Counted from the stretch's first letter, positions 8,634 through 17,556 are shown. The stretch is 64,000 nt of DNA from JAIMBK01 sp040755975 (GCA_040755975.1 JBFLZY010000005.1:1-64000); one strand, 5' to 3'. Notes: a model not told the origin generated them from the letters alone. Program-made: numbers and translations.

Positions 8634-8870
8634 CCGCAAAGACGCAAAGAGCACAAAGACAAAATTATAGAGAACAGAGTTCAGATGAAAAATCGGTGAT
8701 TTTCATCCCTTCATGGTGGGAACGTAAGTTTCCATGGGCAACTCCTTAAAAATAACGAAAACTGGAGCGGTAAATAACCGCAAAGACGTCAAGAACGAAA
8801 AGGATTTTTTAAAGGGTTTAAATTTCAATTTTTCTTTTATTCTTTGCGGACTTTGCGCCTTTGCGGTTTT
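8634..8870. repeat. CGCAAAGACGCAAAG-type palindromic intergenic repeats
   Basis: AACCGCAAAGACGCAAAG follows the aminotransferase stop. A second copy starts near 8776. An inverted copy (CTTTGCGCCTTTGCGGTT) at 8849-8868 makes the segment 8774-8870 a long imperfect hairpin. Related fragments occur at 17526-17556, 29490-29531 and 58271-58280. This resembles a widespread non-coding repeat seen between genes in many bacteria. No protein gene is visible here. Confidence 0.6.
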
Positions 8871-8872
8871 AC

Positions 8873-9196
8873 TTACTCCTCCACCAGCATGAGCAGCTTT
8901 TCGTGCATGTGCAGGCTTAACTGGCGCATGACCTTTTGCAAGGTATCGGGATCGCCCAGCATCAAGCCGTCCTCCCAACGCTCCAGCAAATACTGGACAA
9001 ATTCCATGAAACCGCTGGCCAGGGTCAAAGTATATAACTCCCGGTAACGGTTATTTTCCGGTTGGCACCCGCTCTTCACCTCATTTTTGTGGGTCAGCTG
9101 GAAGTTTTTAAGCACCTTTTCCTCCCTGGTCCACGAAACAATCCCGTCGATAATCTGGACCTCTTCACCGCAGGTTGCGCAGATAAATTTGGCCAT
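8873..9196 (-). CDS. Hypothetical protein with N-terminal CxxC
   Basis: The 107-residue product begins MAKFICATCGEEVQ, a single CxxC that could form half of a zinc ribbon or a redox pair. A mainly helical remainder contains LLERWEDGLMLGDPDTLQ. The ATG at 9196 follows GGGGGAGGG. An upstream in-frame extension has no ribosome site. The C-terminal half is rich in Leu, Met, His and Glu. I do not recognise the family. It lies alone between two repeat-bearing gaps, and translation looks well supported. Confidence 0.65.
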   Translation of the reverse strand: MAKFICATCGEEVQIIDGIVSWTREEKVLKNFQLTHKNEVKSGCQPENNRYRELYTLTLASGFMEFVQYLLERWEDGLMLGDPDTLQKVMRQLSLHMHEKLLMLVEE

Positions 9197-9362
9197 TTTA
9201 CCCTCCCCCTCATTCTTCAAGATTCGCAATCCAAGGTTCGCAATATCCCCAATCTTAAATATACCCATATTTATATATTAGATGGTTCGCCGAAAAGTCC
9301 TCCCCGCCTTAAAAAATACCACACCGGCAAGCAGGAAAATAGACGGCTGCCTGTAGAATGTT

Positions 9363-10100
9363 TTAATCACCAGCCCAACAGGTTATTAAGCGCGGCGCAA
9401 AATTTAAATAATCAGCACTCGCCAGGTAAAAAGAAATGCCCCAGGCCTGATCCGGCAGGCGGTAACGGCAGGCCCGGGCGTGCAGGTGCCCGTAGACCAC
9501 TTTTTTTACCCCGTATTTTTGAAACAACTCGATAAATCCGCTGTATTCGTGCTTTTCGTTTGTCGGCATATAATGCATTAATACAATAACTTCCCGGGCC
9601 GGAGGGTTTACGCTTTGCAGGGAGTTTTCCATCCGGATTAACTCCCGGCGATAAATCTTCAGGTCATCTTCCTGAAAATGCATGCCGTCAGGACACAGCC
9701 ACCCCCGGCTGCCGCAAACGGCCAGGTTTCCCAAACGGACGTGGTCGTTCTGAATCAGGCGCACGTCCGGCGGCAAGACGGCGCGTATTTTTGAGATGCT
9801 CTGCCACCAATAATCGTGGTTACCCTGCACACAAATTTTTAAGCCCGGCAAAAGACCCAAAAAATTCAAGTCGCTCATTGCTTCCGGCAAACGCATCGCC
9901 CAGGAAATATCCCCGGGAACCAGCACAACATCCTCAGCACCCACGATATTGCACCAGTTCTGGTAAATTCGCCGGGCATGGCCGGTCCAGGCCGCATTGA
10001 CCTCTCCCATGGGCTTATATTCTTGAAAAGTTTCCGGTTTTTTCGGATCGGGGGTCTGCCGAAAAGACAGGTGCAAATCGCCAAGGGCAAAAACTTTCAT
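9363..10100 (-). CDS. Calcineurin-like metallophosphoesterase
   Basis: The 245-residue product has the full two-metal set: GDLH near the N-terminus, PGDISW near residue 62, GNHDYWW near 94, a histidine in LMHYMP near 175, and GHLHA near 204. These ligate the dinuclear centre of calcineurin-type phosphoesterases. The family includes phosphodiesterases and nucleotidases, and the substrate is not readable. The ATG at 10100 lies eight bases after AAGGG. The upstream GTG at 10106 is too close to that site. It is divergent from the small gene at 10133. Confidence 0.88.
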   Translation of the reverse strand: MKVFALGDLHLSFRQTPDPKKPETFQEYKPMGEVNAAWTGHARRIYQNWCNIVGAEDVVLVPGDISWAMRLPEAMSDLNFLGLLPGLKICVQGNHDYWWQSISKIRAVLPPDVRLIQNDHVRLGNLAVCGSRGWLCPDGMHFQEDDLKIYRRELIRMENSLQSVNPPAREVIVLMHYMPTNEKHEYSGFIELFQKYGVKKVVYGHLHARACRYRLPDQAWGISFYLASADYLNFAPRLITCWAGD

Positions 10101-10132
10101 CAGCACGTCCCTTCAAGGTGGTGATTTAAAAA

Positions 10133-10327
10133 ATGAACGAATACAAGCTGGTAATTGTTGTCGAAACCAAAGAACACGCTTACATCCGGATGTTCGTCAA
10201 CAACGTGCTGGTTAATCCGGAAGGGCTGATCCGGCTCAAACACGAAGAACTTGACCAGTTATTTAAGGATCTTTTCAAAGGGTCGAAGGGCAAATGCATC
10301 AAATGCCACTGCCTGTACTCGCGGTAG
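10133..10327 (+). CDS. Small conserved-type hypothetical protein with C-terminal CxxCxC
   Basis: The 64-residue protein starts after GGTGGTGAT at seven-base spacing, a convincing ribosome site. The sequence is charged and ends KCIKCHCLYSR, a cysteine cluster that could bind a metal. The N-terminal part (KLVIVVETKEHAYIRMFVNN) looks like a beta hairpin. It is transcribed away from the metallophosphoesterase gene. No function is assigned. Confidence 0.6.
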   Translation: MNEYKLVIVVETKEHAYIRMFVNNVLVNPEGLIRLKHEELDQLFKDLFKGSKGKCIKCHCLYSR

Positions 10328-10458
10328 CCTTACCTAACTTCGACGGGGTGAAGAGCAATTCCTTCCTATTGGTAATTTAAAACATATCTAGAGTATCTTT
10401 ACCATATATATCATGGGGAGACGCAAAATTCCATTTAAGGGGCAGGCGAAAAAGCAGC

Positions 10459-11754
10459 ATGCTCACTCTCGCCATCCTGCTTTCAGGCTTGACCGTCCTG
10501 ATTGCTTGCGCAAAGAAAATCTCCCCGCCGGATGATTCTAAACGAGGCCGGACGACGCAAATATTCTTTTCCCTTTGCACCCTGGCGCTGGTGCTGGGGA
10601 TGATCACCCAGCCGAAAATTGTTTTTCAGGGCGCCCTTACCGGTCTAAACCTGTGGTGGAATATCGTTTTTCCTTCGCTCCTCCCCTTTTTTATCGTATC
10701 CGAGATATTGTTGAGCCTGGGCATAGTGCACTTTATGGGCGTCCTGCTGGAACCGGTCATGCGCCCCCTCTTCAACGTCCCGGGAACGGGCTCTTTTGTG
10801 CTGGCCGTGGGCTACACCAGCGGCTACCCGATCGGCGCTATGATCACGGCGAAATTGCGGGCCCGGAAACTCTGTACGCGCGTGGAAGCGGAAAGACTCA
10901 TAGCCTTCACCAACAATTCCAGCCCCCTTTTTATGCTGGCGGCCGTGTCGGTAGGGATGTTCAATAACCCGCAGTTAGGACCGGTAATTGCCATCGCCCA
11001 CTACACGGCCAACCTCACCCTGGGCTTTCTTTTGCGTTTTTACGGACAAAACGACCCCGAAGTCGTAAACCTTCCGGCGAACCGGGAAAGCACGTTAAAA
11101 AGAGCTTTTTCCGAAATGTTTGCGGTTTATCAAAAGGACCAGCGTACTTTGGGGAAAATTATCAGTGACGCCGTCCGGAACGCCGTCCACAACCTCTTCA
11201 ACATCGGCGGGTTCATTATTTTATTTGCCGTTTTGATCCATCTTTTAACGGCGGCCGGATTTATTAACTTTTTAACCCGAAAATTAAGCGTTCTCCTCAC
11301 TCCTTTCGGGTTTTCCGAAGCCGTTCTGCCGGCTCTGGCCAGCGGGTTGATCGAAATGACCATCGGTGCCAAACTGGCCAGCGAGGCGGCTGCCCCCCTC
11401 CAGCAACAGGTGGTGGCAGTGAGCATGATCCTGGCCTGGAGCGGGTTGTCCATCCACGCCCAGGCCGCCAGCATGATTGCCGAAACCGACATCCGGATGC
11501 TCCCGTTTATTCTGACGCGGGTCGCGCACGCGATTCTCGCCGCCTTGTATACTTATGCTATGTTCAACCTCCTTTCCCCCGTAGCCGGCGCCCTCGCCGC
11601 GCCCGGGCTGCCCGTGTACCGGAGCTTTTCCCTCTGGGGGGACCTGCCCCTATCCTTAATCATTTTCGGTTTAACCATCGCCCTTCTGCTCCTTGCGGCT
11701 GTTATCCTGCACTTGGGCGCCGGTTTGCGCCTCATCTTTTTCAGAATCCGGTAA
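10459..11754 (+). CDS. ylbJ: Sporulation integral membrane protein YlbJ
   Basis: The 431-residue polytopic protein matches the YlbJ/nucleoside-recognition (Gate) family. It has paired Gate-like segments (GLNLWWNIVFPSLLPFF and VGYTSGYPIGAMITAKL) and NNSSPLFMLAAVSVGMF in the first half. YlbJ is a mother-cell sporulation membrane protein required for normal spore cortex and heat resistance in Bacillus. Its presence points to an endospore former. The ribosome site (AGGCG ten bases before ATG) is modest. It is likely monocistronic. Confidence 0.88.
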   Translation: MLTLAILLSGLTVLIACAKKISPPDDSKRGRTTQIFFSLCTLALVLGMITQPKIVFQGALTGLNLWWNIVFPSLLPFFIVSEILLSLGIVHFMGVLLEPVMRPLFNVPGTGSFVLAVGYTSGYPIGAMITAKLRARKLCTRVEAERLIAFTNNSSPLFMLAAVSVGMFNNPQLGPVIAIAHYTANLTLGFLLRFYGQNDPEVVNLPANRESTLKRAFSEMFAVYQKDQRTLGKIISDAVRNAVHNLFNIGGFIILFAVLIHLLTAAGFINFLTRKLSVLLTPFGFSEAVLPALASGLIEMTIGAKLASEAAAPLQQQVVAVSMILAWSGLSIHAQAASMIAETDIRMLPFILTRVAHAILAALYTYAMFNLLSPVAGALAAPGLPVYRSFSLWGDLPLSLIIFGLTIALLLLAAVILHLGAGLRLIFFRIR

Positions 11755-11855
11755 TTTTATGTGCGTTAAATTACCAAAAATGTCCTGTTATATTAAATCC
11801 TTATTTGCCAATAATAAACGTTGAAATCTAAATTGCTCAGGAGGTGCTGGCAAAA

Positions 11856-12155
11856 ATGATTCAGGCATGGAACGACTTTCCAAAGGGGGTAGAAGTAAGA
11901 CCCATAGGTTTTGACGAGGTGAATATTTGCTACAACGGCCTGCTGGCCAAATCGGGTGCCGACCAGGTGTACCTGCACTATGGTTTCGGCGACCCCAAAG
12001 GGTGGACCAATGTAAACACCATTCGGATGGACAGAAGCCACCGGGGTTGGGAAAAAACCCTGAGGATGCAAAACAACCTGATGAACTTCTGCTTTAAAGA
12101 TTCGGCAAATAACTGGGACAATAACAGCGGCTTCAACTGGACGGTCCGGGCTTAA
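11856..12155 (+). CDS. Small freestanding carbohydrate-binding module (CBM25/26-like)
   Basis: The 99-residue product looks like one starch-binding beta-sandwich. It has GADQVYLHYGFGD, WTNVNTIRM and a C-terminal DNNSGFNWTV, all typical of CBM25/26-type modules in amylases and phosphorylases. There is no signal peptide and no catalytic domain, so it would act inside the cell, perhaps on glycogen or spore polysaccharide (inference). GGAGG lies 11 bases before the ATG at 11856. A strong hairpin overlaps the end of the gene. Confidence 0.65.
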   Translation: MIQAWNDFPKGVEVRPIGFDEVNICYNGLLAKSGADQVYLHYGFGDPKGWTNVNTIRMDRSHRGWEKTLRMQNNLMNFCFKDSANNWDNNSGFNWTVRA

Positions 12156-12172
12156 TCCCGGACCGTTAAATT
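12141..12172 (+). terminator. Terminator hairpin overlapping the CBM gene stop
   Basis: ACGGTCCGGG (12141-12150) pairs perfectly with CCCGGACCGT (12157-12166), leaving a six-base loop that contains the stop codon. TAAATTT follows. Because the stem is perfect and convergent gene 12216 begins beyond it, it may act in both directions. Confidence 0.7.
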
Positions 12173-12215
12173 TAACATCCATACTATATTTATGTTTTGG
12201 ATTTTCGACAGTCTC

Positions 12216-13196
12216 CTATATGGCGGTTTTTCTTTCGGCCAGGGCGCCGGCCCACTTGCCGCAGCGGTCTCCCCAACGGGCAATGACCCGTCCTTCTTCC
12301 CTGATTTCCACCACCTCGCACGTATTCGGGCAGCCCTCGCAGGTAAAACCTCCGGAGGCAAAATCCGTTTGCGCCACGTCAAATCCCTTAAAGCCGGAAG
12401 GCAGCCCGCGGGCCGTTTTTTCTCTGGCCAGCAGGGCGGCGCCTACCGCGCCCATGACATTATAATAGGGCGGGACCTTTACTTCCAAGCCCAGGGCCTT
12501 TTCAAAAGCGTTCCTCATGCCGGCATTGGCCGCCACTCCGCCCTGAAACACCACCGGCGGTAAAATTTCTTTGCCCTTGCCGACGTTGTTCAGGTAGTTG
12601 CGCACCAGCGCTTCGCACAGCCCCGCCAGGATGTCCGGAAGAGCGTAACCCATTTGCTGCTTATGAATCATATCGGATTCGGCAAACACAGCGCAGCGTC
12701 CGGCAATCCGTACCGGCGCCCCGGCCTGCAAAGCTATTTCGCCGAATTTTTCAATGGGGATCCCCAAGCGGGCGGCCTGCTGGTCTAAAAAGGAACCCGT
12801 GCCGGCGGCGCAGACGGTGTTCATGGCGAAATCGGTGACGAGGGAGTTGCGCAAAATGATCATCTTCGAGTCCTGGCCGCCGATTTCCAAAATTGTCTGC
12901 ACGCCCGGCACCAGGGTAGAAGCGGCGACGGCGTGGACGGTAATTTCATTTTTAACGATATCGGCGCCGGTAATTACGCCGGCTAAGTGCCGGCCGCTGC
13001 CGGTCGCCCCCACCCCCCGGACGATCACCCTGGGTGGAAGGCTTTCAGCCAGTTGTCTTAAGCCCGTTTGAATGGCGGCGATGGGGCGCCCCTGCGTGCG
13101 CAAATAGAGTGCTTCCCTGATTCTGCCCGTTTCATCCATAAAAACGAGGTTGGTGCTTACCGAACCTACATCTATACCCAGGTAACACTTAACCAA
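12216..13196 (-). CDS. BadF/BcrA-type ATPase, 2-hydroxyacyl-CoA dehydratase activase
   Basis: The 326-residue ASKHA-fold ATPase has GIDVGSVSTN at the N-terminus, EIGGQDSK near residue 105, NTVCAAGTGSFLDQQ near 127 and GRCAVFAESDMIHKQQ near 165. The cysteines of the last two motifs normally bind the [4Fe-4S] cluster shared by the homodimer. Such activases use ATP to drive one electron into a 2-hydroxyacyl-CoA dehydratase or benzoyl-CoA reductase-like partner. An extra C-terminal cysteine pair (CEGCPNTC) is present. It starts at TTG after GGAAGGAG. It is the last gene of a three-gene unit with two HgdB-like proteins. Confidence 0.9.
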   Translation of the reverse strand: MVKCYLGIDVGSVSTNLVFMDETGRIREALYLRTQGRPIAAIQTGLRQLAESLPPRVIVRGVGATGSGRHLAGVITGADIVKNEITVHAVAASTLVPGVQTILEIGGQDSKMIILRNSLVTDFAMNTVCAAGTGSFLDQQAARLGIPIEKFGEIALQAGAPVRIAGRCAVFAESDMIHKQQMGYALPDILAGLCEALVRNYLNNVGKGKEILPPVVFQGGVAANAGMRNAFEKALGLEVKVPPYYNVMGAVGAALLAREKTARGLPSGFKGFDVAQTDFASGGFTCEGCPNTCEVVEIREEGRVIARWGDRCGKWAGALAERKTAI

Positions 13197-13271
13197 AACA
13201 GATTCTCCTTCCTCAAAAAAGATTCAGGCACGAAGGAAAATCCTCTTTACCGCGGTGCCTTTGTGCCTCTT

Positions 13272-14384
13272 TCACTTTTCACGTACCCTCGTTGTCTTTC
13301 TATCTCTATTTCTCCTCCTTCTCTCCAGCAAATCCACAAAAGCCTCCAGCCGCGTCTGGATGCCCGCTTCCCCCGTTTGTTCATCGAAGGTAAGGGTGAG
13401 AACCGGAATATCCAGTTCCGCGCTTACGACGGGCAATATACTCCGGGCAACGATCTCGGGCATACAGGTAAAGGGAAGCAACTGGATGACCCCGTCATAC
13501 CCGGCGCGGGCATATAAAATGGTACTGCCCACCGTTTCCTGGCCGTGCCCCCCGACAAAATGCTTCAGGTAGGGCAGCGCCGCCCGGCAGGCGTCGCGAC
13601 GGCTGCGCAGGCCCTTGATCAGCCCGAATAACATGTGATCGTTCACCCACTCGCTCAGATATATGGAGCGATCCACCTCCACCCCCAGCCTGCCCAGGCG
13701 GCGCTCAATGTCCAGATTGGCAAAGGGTTCGAGCAGGGTAAATATTTCGCCCACAATTCCTACGCGTAAAACATCCCGTTCTTCGGTCCGCACCGACCCC
13801 ATAATTTCCTCCACCCGCCTTTTCGCGGCAGCCAGCTCTTCTAAATCCGAGGCGCGTTCGATCTCTTTCAGCGCTTCCCGAAAAGCCCGGTCCGTGCTGC
13901 CCGGGGTAATTTCCCGGGGCCTCAACCGATGGGCCGTTATTTCCAGTTCGTCTACCGCCCGGATTTTCTGGTAGCCCAGTTTCACCCCCCTGTACACCTG
14001 CTTCCAGGAGTTGTTCCCGGTAATGACCTTGATCCTGGACAAAAGCTGGCCGGCGTGGCGCTCCGGCGGTTCAAGGACGACCAGCCGGTACTGATAGCCC
14101 AAATTCTGGAGGATGGCGTGCTCCACCTGCGCGTAATAACCAAAGCGGCAGGGCCCGCACCCGCCCGCCATGAGGATGGTGTCGGCGCCCAGGGCGCTGG
14201 CCTCGATGAAATTGCCCAGGTTAAGCTTTAAGGGCAGGCAGGCGAATTCGGGGCCGTAGCGCGCCCCGAGGGCCAGGGTGCGCTTGCTGGAGGGGGGCGG
14301 GATGACTAAATCCACATCCAGATACTCAAGCATGGCTTTTACGCAGAGCCAGACGTAACCCATGTGCGGAAAGGTTACTTTCAC
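13272..14384 (-). CDS. Activase-related HgdB-like protein (DUF2229 group)
   Basis: The 370-residue protein resembles the 2-hydroxyacyl-CoA dehydratase-like regions of large acyl-CoA dehydratase activase-related proteins. Cysteine motifs are ACLPLK, GGCGPCRFGYY and FTCMPE. The C-terminal TFDEQTGEAGIQTRLEAF is shared with the next upstream protein. The GTG at 14384 follows GGAGGTGG at six bases, so the longer TTG form is unlikely. The cysteines suggest an Fe-S cluster. The role is unproven; it probably exchanges electrons with the adjacent ATPase. Confidence 0.8.
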   Translation of the reverse strand: MKVTFPHMGYVWLCVKAMLEYLDVDLVIPPPSSKRTLALGARYGPEFACLPLKLNLGNFIEASALGADTILMAGGCGPCRFGYYAQVEHAILQNLGYQYRLVVLEPPERHAGQLLSRIKVITGNNSWKQVYRGVKLGYQKIRAVDELEITAHRLRPREITPGSTDRAFREALKEIERASDLEELAAAKRRVEEIMGSVRTEERDVLRVGIVGEIFTLLEPFANLDIERRLGRLGVEVDRSIYLSEWVNDHMLFGLIKGLRSRRDACRAALPYLKHFVGGHGQETVGSTILYARAGYDGVIQLLPFTCMPEIVARSILPVVSAELDIPVLTLTFDEQTGEAGIQTRLEAFVDLLERRRRNRDRKTTRVREK

Positions 14385-14534
14385 GATTGCCCACCTCCGG
14401 AACAAAGACCCATCTATTTCGCTCCCTGCTACCCTTTTCCAAGATCAGCCTGCCCGATTTCCTGCCCATCCTTAAGAAAAGGCCTTCCGGGCATTGTTAA
14501 ATGAACCTGCAGGCCAGACCGTATTTGCAACAGC

Positions 14535-15566
14535 TTAATTTAAAACCATATCCAAAAACGCTTCCAGGCGGGTAAGCATACCCGCCTCCCCGGAGTGTTC
14601 GTCCAGAACCAGATTGAGGAACGGTAAGCCCCCCGAACCCAGAACACGTCCGGCAATCAATTCACCCGTCATTGAATCAGGGCCGCAGCCGAAAGAAGTA
14701 ACCTGCAGCAACCCCCGCGGATGACCCGCGCGCAAAAAATAAAAGGCGGCCCCGATCATGCGCTGGTTCAAGGTCCAAAAGAGGTGCTTGGGCAAGGCGC
14801 CGGCTTCCCTGCGGACCGTCTCTTCCGGCACCTGATCGGCAGTAATCACCCTTGCTCCAGCCTGCTGCAACTTTTTTAAAACGTTCATGCTGATGTAAGG
14901 ATCATAAAGGTTGTAAGGGTGGCCGATCACCGCCACCACTGGTTTTTTCTCGGGCGGCTTAAGAGCCTGCTCCGTTTTACCGCGGGGATCAAGCACCTGG
15001 CGGGCATTTTTGCCGCAGACCGGCTGCTGCAAAAAGAAACCGGATTCGGCCAGGAGTTGCATTGCTTCCTCAGGCATAAACCCTTGCTCTAAAAATATCC
15101 TGTACTTCTTTTGGGCGGCCAGCCCGCGCCGGTAGGCCAGATAAATGCGCGCCTCACTGGCCGCAACAACTTTTCCCGCCTCCCGGAAAGCGGAATATAG
15201 CCGGTTTTTCCGGCGGTACAGGTTTACGTTTACGTCGATTATCCCGGGCAGATTGGGAACAGTTTGCCTCACCACGTCGGGAAGGCCTAAAAACTTGGGA
15301 CAAATATACTCCCGGGAAGCCACGCTTACCAGGCGGGGAAGAAAAAGGTAATCGACATTCCCGGCCAGTTCGGCGATATGCCCCAAAGCCAGCTTTACCG
15401 GCAAACAGGCATCTTCAACGGCCAGTTCCACTCCTTTGTTCAAAACAGCTTTGGTCGAGGGTCCGGAAACCACCACCTCCGCGCCCAACGCCTGGAAAAA
15501 GGCCTGCCACAAGGGGAAATAATAGTAATAAAGGAGCGCTCTTGGTATCCCGACGCTTATCTTCAT
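14535..15566 (-). CDS. Activase-related HgdB-like protein (DUF2229 group), first gene of unit
   Basis: The 343-residue protein is a diverged paralogue of the product of 13272-14384. It has SVGIPRALLYYYYFP at the start, DACLPVK, a CPKF motif, FGCGPDS near residue 288 and a C-terminal LDEHSGEAGMLTRLEAF. The ATG at 15566 (or TTG at 15569) follows GGGAG. With the second HgdB-like gene and the ATPase it splits into three ORFs what many anaerobes encode as a single very large activase-related polypeptide. The substrate is unknown. Confidence 0.8.
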   Translation of the reverse strand: MKISVGIPRALLYYYYFPLWQAFFQALGAEVVVSGPSTKAVLNKGVELAVEDACLPVKLALGHIAELAGNVDYLFLPRLVSVASREYICPKFLGLPDVVRQTVPNLPGIIDVNVNLYRRKNRLYSAFREAGKVVAASEARIYLAYRRGLAAQKKYRIFLEQGFMPEEAMQLLAESGFFLQQPVCGKNARQVLDPRGKTEQALKPPEKKPVVAVIGHPYNLYDPYISMNVLKKLQQAGARVITADQVPEETVRREAGALPKHLFWTLNQRMIGAAFYFLRAGHPRGLLQVTSFGCGPDSMTGELIAGRVLGSGGLPFLNLVLDEHSGEAGMLTRLEAFLDMVLN

Positions 15567-15746
15567 CAAGCGAAAACTCCCAGCCTCAAAAAAGACCTCA
15601 CCTTTGTTATTATAGACAGTTCCCGGATCTGTTAAACCAATGCATAATTTTTATGTTAACCGGGAGGAGCAGCCGGGAAAACAGAGAAGTTTAATTAACG
15701 GGATCGCGATCAAAATCACAGATTATTAAAAGGGGGAATTTAACAA

Positions 15747-16505
15747 ATGGGGGAATTTTCCGGCAAGGTGGCGATTGTTACGGCCGCGGCAGGCGCCGGG
15801 ATCGGCCAGGCCGTAGCGAGAAGCTTCGCGCGCGAAGGGGCGCACGTAATCGTCAGCGACGCGCACGCCAAAAGGCCCTTCAGCGTGGCCGAGGAAATAA
15901 CCAGGGAGTACGGGGTCAGGGCGGTGGGCAGGCAATGTGACGTCCGGGACCGCGGCCAGGTAGAGGAAATGGTCCGGACGGCCATGGAGGAATGGGGCAA
16001 AATCGATATTCTGGTTAATAACGCCGGGATAGACAGGCCCGCACCGGTCTGGGAAATGGACGACGAAACGTGGGACCTGGTGATCGACGTCAATCTCAAA
16101 GGCGTTTTCAACTGTTGCCGCGCCGTACTTCCCGTAATGATGGAACAAAAGCAGGGAAAAATAGTCAACCTTTCTTCCGTTGTCGCCTGGCTGGGGGGCA
16201 AAGAGGAAGGGGCGGCCTACGTTGCCGCCAAGGCGGGAATCCTGGGTTTAACCAGAGCACTCGCCCACCAGGTTGGGGAATACAACATCAACGTTAATGC
16301 GGTGGCGCCGGGGTTAATCTATAATCCTTTTTTAGGCAAAGTGAGACCTCCGGCCTATTTTGAAGATGTAAGAAAACAGACTGTCCTGGGCAGGATGGGC
16401 ACCCCCCAGGACGTGGCCAACGCCGTTTTATTTTTATGTTCGGAAAAGGCGGCATATGTTACCGGTGCCTGCCTGTGCGTGAGCGGCGGCTGGTACATGT
16501 ACTAA
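15747..16505 (+). CDS. Short-chain dehydrogenase/reductase
   Basis: The 252-residue SDR has a Rossmann nucleotide-binding motif in the form TAAAGAGIG, NNAGID near residue 91, catalytic Ser in NLSSVVAW and YVAAK near 155. A closing LCVSGGWYMY replaces the common DGG. Family members reduce 3-oxoacyl or other carbonyl groups with NAD(P)H. The substrate is not determinable. AAGGGGG lies ten bases before the ATG. It is divergent from the activase cluster and convergent with pyrD. Confidence 0.87.
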   Translation: MGEFSGKVAIVTAAAGAGIGQAVARSFAREGAHVIVSDAHAKRPFSVAEEITREYGVRAVGRQCDVRDRGQVEEMVRTAMEEWGKIDILVNNAGIDRPAPVWEMDDETWDLVIDVNLKGVFNCCRAVLPVMMEQKQGKIVNLSSVVAWLGGKEEGAAYVAAKAGILGLTRALAHQVGEYNINVNAVAPGLIYNPFLGKVRPPAYFEDVRKQTVLGRMGTPQDVANAVLFLCSEKAAYVTGACLCVSGGWYMY

Positions 16506-16532
16506 TGTTTTGGCGCCAATCCAGGCTGCCCG

Positions 16533-16560
16533 AAAGGTTGCCGCGTGAACCTTTAAATTT
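16533..16560. terminator. Weak bidirectional terminator between SDR gene and pyrD
   Basis: AAAGGTT (16533-16539) pairs with AACCTTT (16548-16554), and AAATTT follows. It sits in the 75-bp convergent gap. The stem is short, so this is tentative. Confidence 0.4.
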
Positions 16561-16580
16561 AACGAAAAAAGCCCGTTGTT

Positions 16581-17501
16581 CTAAAAACTGTGCGCCGCCC
16601 CCACCAGTTCATTAATGTCCCCGATCCCGTTCTCCTCCAGATAACGTTCAATCCCTTTCACTATTTCGATAGTCGCCCGGGGGTTGAGAAAATTAGCCGT
16701 GCCTACCGCCACCGCCCTGGCTCCGGCCATAATGAATTCGATGGCGTCAGCGGCGCAGGCAATTCCACCCATACCGATCAGGGGTAGTTTTACCGCCCGG
16801 TAAACCTCCCAGACCGCCCGCACGGCCACCGGCCGGATGGCCGGGCCCGAAAGGCCCCCGGTAATATTCCCCAGGACCGGACGGCGCCGGTAAATATCTA
16901 TCGCCATACCAGACAGAGTGTTGATCAGGGAAAGGGCGTCCGCGCCTGCTTCGGCCACCGTTTTGGCCATCCCGGTAATACTGGTGACATTCGGGGAAAG
17001 TTTCACGATTACGGGCAGGTCAGCCGCCCTCTTCACCGCCCGCGTCACTTCTGCAGCGCCCAAAGGGTCGACCCCGAACTGCAGGCCGCCTTGTTTCACA
17101 TTCGGGCAGGATATGTTGAGCTCGAGAGCAGATACACCGTTTGCCCCGGCGAGCTTTTCAGCCGCGGCAACGTACTCCTCGATGGTGTTTCCCGCAATAC
17201 TGACTATTACCGGGGTTGAAAACTGCCGCAAATAAGGGAGGTGTTCGCCCAAAAAGCGCTCGACTCCAGGGTTTTGCAAACCAATGGAGTTTAAGATGCC
17301 GGCCGGGGTCTCGACAATCCGGGGAGGCGAGTTGCCCTCCCGGGGTTTTAAGGTAAGGCTTTTGACGACAACTGCCCCCAGCCTGTTCAAATCAACAAAA
17401 GGGGTGTACTCGGCGCCGAAACCGAAGGTGCCCGAGGCAGTCAGAACGGGATTTTTTAATTTCAGGCCGGCAATTTCCACGGTTAAACTTGGTTTCCTCA
17501 C
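16581..17501 (-). CDS. pyrD: Dihydroorotate dehydrogenase B, catalytic subunit
   Basis: The 306-residue flavoprotein oxidises dihydroorotate to orotate in de novo pyrimidine synthesis. The class 1B signature is clear: catalytic cysteine in NISCPNVKQGG, FMN-contact motifs GGLSGPAIRP and IGMGGI, and no membrane helix. It works as a heterotetramer with PyrK, encoded just upstream. A GTG start lies nine bases after GGGAG. No pyrF or pyrE follows; the next gene is a convergent SDR. It is separated from the rest of the pyr genes by the XrtG block. Confidence 0.96.
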   Translation of the reverse strand: MRKPSLTVEIAGLKLKNPVLTASGTFGFGAEYTPFVDLNRLGAVVVKSLTLKPREGNSPPRIVETPAGILNSIGLQNPGVERFLGEHLPYLRQFSTPVIVSIAGNTIEEYVAAAEKLAGANGVSALELNISCPNVKQGGLQFGVDPLGAAEVTRAVKRAADLPVIVKLSPNVTSITGMAKTVAEAGADALSLINTLSGMAIDIYRRRPVLGNITGGLSGPAIRPVAVRAVWEVYRAVKLPLIGMGGIACAADAIEFIMAGARAVAVGTANFLNPRATIEIVKGIERYLEENGIGDINELVGAAHSF

Positions 17502-17525
17502 CTGGATTAGCTCCCTGTAAAATAG

Positions 17526-17556
17526 ATTAACTGCAAAGACGCAGAGAACGCAAAGG
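17526..17556. repeat. CGCAAAG-type repeat between pyrK and pyrD
   Basis: AACTGCAAAGACGCAGAGAACGCAAAGGAA matches the repeat at 8634-8660 with a few changes. It occupies most of the 92-bp gap between pyrK and pyrD, where canonical operons have little spacing. Confidence 0.5.
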
